Below, one piece after another: positions 62,447 to 64,000 of a stretch of DNA of 64,000 bases (position 1 is the first letter of the stretch; each line of letters starts with the position of its first letter). The notes under the pieces were generated by a model. That model was not told where the DNA came from and did not search any database. It saw only the letters and a program-made list of their open reading frames with translations. The translations under genes and the position numbers were made by a program. Source of the stretch: Brucella thiophenivorans (GTDB lineage: Bacteria; Pseudomonadota; Alphaproteobacteria; Rhizobiales; Rhizobiaceae); NCBI RefSeq assembly GCF_002252445.1, contig NZ_NNRJ01000019.1, positions 1 through 64,000 of the forward strand, written 5' to 3'.

Positions 62447-62481
62447 AAACCCGCGCCGAACATAAGTTTGGCGCGGGTTTT
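62446..62481. terminator. Bidirectional terminator before the DUF992 gene end
   Basis: A perfect 12-base-pair stem (AAAACCCGCGCC / GGCGCGGGTTTT) with a 12-base loop lies between the convergent oxidoreductase and DUF992 genes. Confidence 0.88.
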
Positions 62482-62498
62482 GAATGTATGAGGCTGGA

Positions 62499-63023
62499 TC
62501 AGCCTGCGTAGTTCAGCTTGAGCCTGGAAAGGCCAACAGCAGCGTTGAGACCTTTCTGGCCCTGAAGCGAGATGGGCTGCAATGAGATCGTCTTCCACGA
62601 TCCGCCGGTCAGGATGTTGGTGCCAGCACCAATGCCAATCGCTGCATTGGCCGATGCGCCGACATAACGGCCCTTGAGCGCGCCTTCAGGGCGAACGGTT
62701 GGAGCCCACACCGCCCATGCGATAGTTCCGCCATTGATGAAGCCCACATCAACGCCAATCTTGGTGATGTCGCCAGTGTAGCGTTCAACCGGGCCGCGAC
62801 CACGAACAGGGCGGAACACACAATCCACGTCCTGCTGGCTACCAATAATAACGCCGATTGCTGGCGAAATATCGCAGGTCAAAGTGCCAACTTCCGAACG
62901 TGGCTGGGTGCGTCCCGAACCGGGAGCCGCCATGAAGTCAGCAGCAATAGCAGGTGCAGTCACTGCAATGCCAGACACAACGGCCATTGCGGACAGGAAG
63001 GAAGTCGAAAAACGGAGAGACAT
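62499..63023 (-). CDS. DUF992 secreted protein
   Basis: 174 residues from ATG 63023 with GAGGA upstream. Signal peptide (FLSAMAVVSGIAVTAPAIAA). The domain reads VGTLTCDISPAIGVIIGSQQ, DCVFRP, ERYTGDITKIGVDVGF and GRYVGASANAAIGIGAGTN, typical of DUF992, a family common in Rhizobiales. Two cysteines probably form a disulphide. It resembles a small envelope protein rich in glycine and beta strands; function unknown. Confidence 0.88.
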   Translation of the reverse strand: MSLRFSTSFLSAMAVVSGIAVTAPAIAADFMAAPGSGRTQPRSEVGTLTCDISPAIGVIIGSQQDVDCVFRPVRGRGPVERYTGDITKIGVDVGFINGGTIAWAVWAPTVRPEGALKGRYVGASANAAIGIGAGTNILTGGSWKTISLQPISLQGQKGLNAAVGLSRLKLNYAG

Positions 63024-63192
63024 GATGTTGTCCTCTAAAAAAAACATACTGAAAGAGACGCTTATGCGACTCTCAAGGGTTGCTTGAGCAACGCCCATAC
63101 GAACCCGAATTAGGGCGTTTTAGAGAGAGTTAAAGCTTTATTAACGAAAAAATTGGGGTGTGATTAATTTGTCGCTTAAGTAATGCGATAAA

Positions 63193-63810
63193 TCACGCGC
63201 TGATAACCATCGCATCTTGCGACAGCGCTGCATCCGTGTCGCCACGGGCAAATTTCTGGAGTGCAAGCGCGTAAATTTTGTGTTCGGCTTTCAGCACACG
63301 CGCGGACAGAGTATCTTGCGTGTCACCATCGACAATAGGAACGGCAGCCTGCGCCAAAATCGGACCTTCATCCATGCCTTCCGTCACCAGATGCACGGTA
63401 CAGCCCGCAAGCTTCATACCCGCATCAAGCGCACGCTGATGCGTGTGCAGGCCGGGGAAGAGCGGCAATAGCGACGGGTGTATATTGAGGATGCGGCCTT
63501 CATAAGGTGCAATGAATTTGCCCGACAGAAGCCGCATATAGCCTGCAAGGCAGATAATATCCGGGCTCACGGCTGCAAGTGCCTCAAGGATCGCATCTTC
63601 ATGCGCATCCTTGGAAGCATAATCTTTGCGCACGAACACGTTGGTTGCGATGCCTGCAGCTTGCGCCTTGGCAAGACCGCCGACATCTGGCTTGTCGGAA
63701 AAGACCGAAACGATCTCAACGGGGAAATCAGGCGTCTGAGCAGCAGCGATCAGCGCCTCCATATTGGAGCCGCCGCCGGAGATGAAAATGACGACCCGCT
63801 TGCGGCTCAT
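63193..63810 (-). CDS. purN: Phosphoribosylglycinamide formyltransferase
   Basis: 205 residues from ATG 63810, overlapping the purM stop codon (ATGA). Catalytic residues lie in [14 protein letters not shown] (Asn and His) and [12 protein letters not shown] (Asp). N-terminal [16 protein letters not shown] is the nucleotide-binding start. It formylates GAR with 10-formyl-THF in purine synthesis. Order purM-purN is usual. Confidence 0.96.
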   Translation of the reverse strand: MSRKRVVIFISGGGSNMEALIAAAQTPDFPVEIVSVFSDKPDVGGLAKAQAAGIATNVFVRKDYASKDAHEDAILEALAAVSPDIICLAGYMRLLSGKFIAPYEGRILNIHPSLLPLFPGLHTHQRALDAGMKLAGCTVHLVTEGMDEGPILAQAAVPIVDGDTQDTLSARVLKAEHKIYALALQKFARGDTDAALSQDAMVISA

Positions 63811-64000
63811 AGTTTGAGCGTACCCTGATAGACAACGCCTTCGCCTTCGCGCTTGATCATACGACCAAGGATGACGACATTCTCGCCTTCGGAAGCCAAG
63901 GCCGCAACCACTTCGACGACCTTGTCCGGCGTCACAACGGCGATCATGCCGATGCCGCAATTGAAGGTGCGCAGCATTTCGAGCGCCTCGACATTGCCGG
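63807..64000 (-). CDS. purM: Phosphoribosylformylglycinamidine cyclo-ligase, C-terminal end (truncated by window)
   Basis: Read on the minus strand, 63 codons end at TGA 63807-63809. [15 protein letters not shown] is the conserved C-terminal AIR synthetase segment. The stop overlaps the purN start. The rest of the gene lies beyond the right edge. Confidence 0.93.
   Translation of the reverse strand, partial: GNVEALEMLRTFNCGIGMIAVVTPDKVVEVVAALASEGENVVILGRMIKREGEGVVYQGTLKL

Overview
The window reads as a chromosomal segment of an alphaproteobacterium of the Brucella/Ochrobactrum group (Rhizobiales). The main reasons are an Omp25-type outer-membrane protein almost identical in plan to Brucella Omp25 (about 55.8-56.5 kb), an Omp2-type porin end at the left edge, a single bifunctional Rsh next to rpoZ, a FixK/FnrN-type regulator next to hemN, and a DUF992 protein. 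Gene density is high and there is no prophage, insertion sequence, CRISPR array, tRNA or rRNA that I can see. Most of the window is ordinary core genome.

Layout. 0-4.3 kb: porin end, a BON-domain protein, a very small membrane protein, a membrane-anchored helix-hairpin-helix protein and a soluble lytic transglycosylase. 4.6-7.5 kb: dapA and smpB facing a family-5-like uracil-DNA glycosylase and a NYN-domain protein. 7.5-8.2 kb: a 765-base gap with strong RNA-like stems. 8.2-11.8 kb: rpoZ, rsh and pyrE. 11.9-14.4 kb: an FNR-type regulator, then hemN behind a perfect FNR box. 14.5-16.8 kb: a fosmidomycin-resistance-type exporter with a divergent AraC regulator. 16.8-21.4 kb: DUF2062, acpS, lepB, rnc, era, recO. 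21.4-23.4 kb: tyrosine phosphatase, HD hydrolase, ygfZ on the minus strand. 23.4-28.7 kb: pyrC-type dihydroorotase, isochorismatase-fold hydrolase plus GlxA-type regulator, small conserved proteins, NUDIX, SRAP protein. 29.1-33.1 kb: a short leader peptide, cysS, a GFA-family protein and cimA. 33.2-36 kb: RarD-like transporter and an M23-fold protein. 36-43.9 kb: the minus-strand envelope operon lptF-lptG-lptD-surA-pdxA-rsmA. 44.2-50 kb: pepA, holC, an ABC-F ATPase, a DinB protein, ndk. 50-55.5 kb: YbaY/META protein, then minus-strand folM-like SDR, uvrC, pgsA, moaD, moaE. 55.8-64 kb: omp25, GST, RNase T2, rlmJ, EamA transporter, molybdopterin oxidoreductase, DUF992, purN and the end of purM.

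Two places stand out. First, upstream of cysS there is what looks like a complete transcription attenuator: a 16-residue Thr/Ile-rich leader peptide ending in three Ile codons, followed by segments that can form mutually exclusive pause, antiterminator and terminator hairpins. The cysS run continues into cimA, whose product feeds isoleucine synthesis, so an isoleucine-sensing attenuator is a coherent reading. Second, the 5' end of cimA is duplicated: a 54-base copy of its start lies 149 bases upstream as a 49-codon stub, and a 17-base inverted repeat brackets the surviving start codon. A family of short dispersed palindromic repeats (at least six sites) lies in intergenic gaps. The unrecognised structured region before rpoZ may be a small RNA.

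All calls come from reading the sequence and from memory of protein families; no database search or folding program was run.
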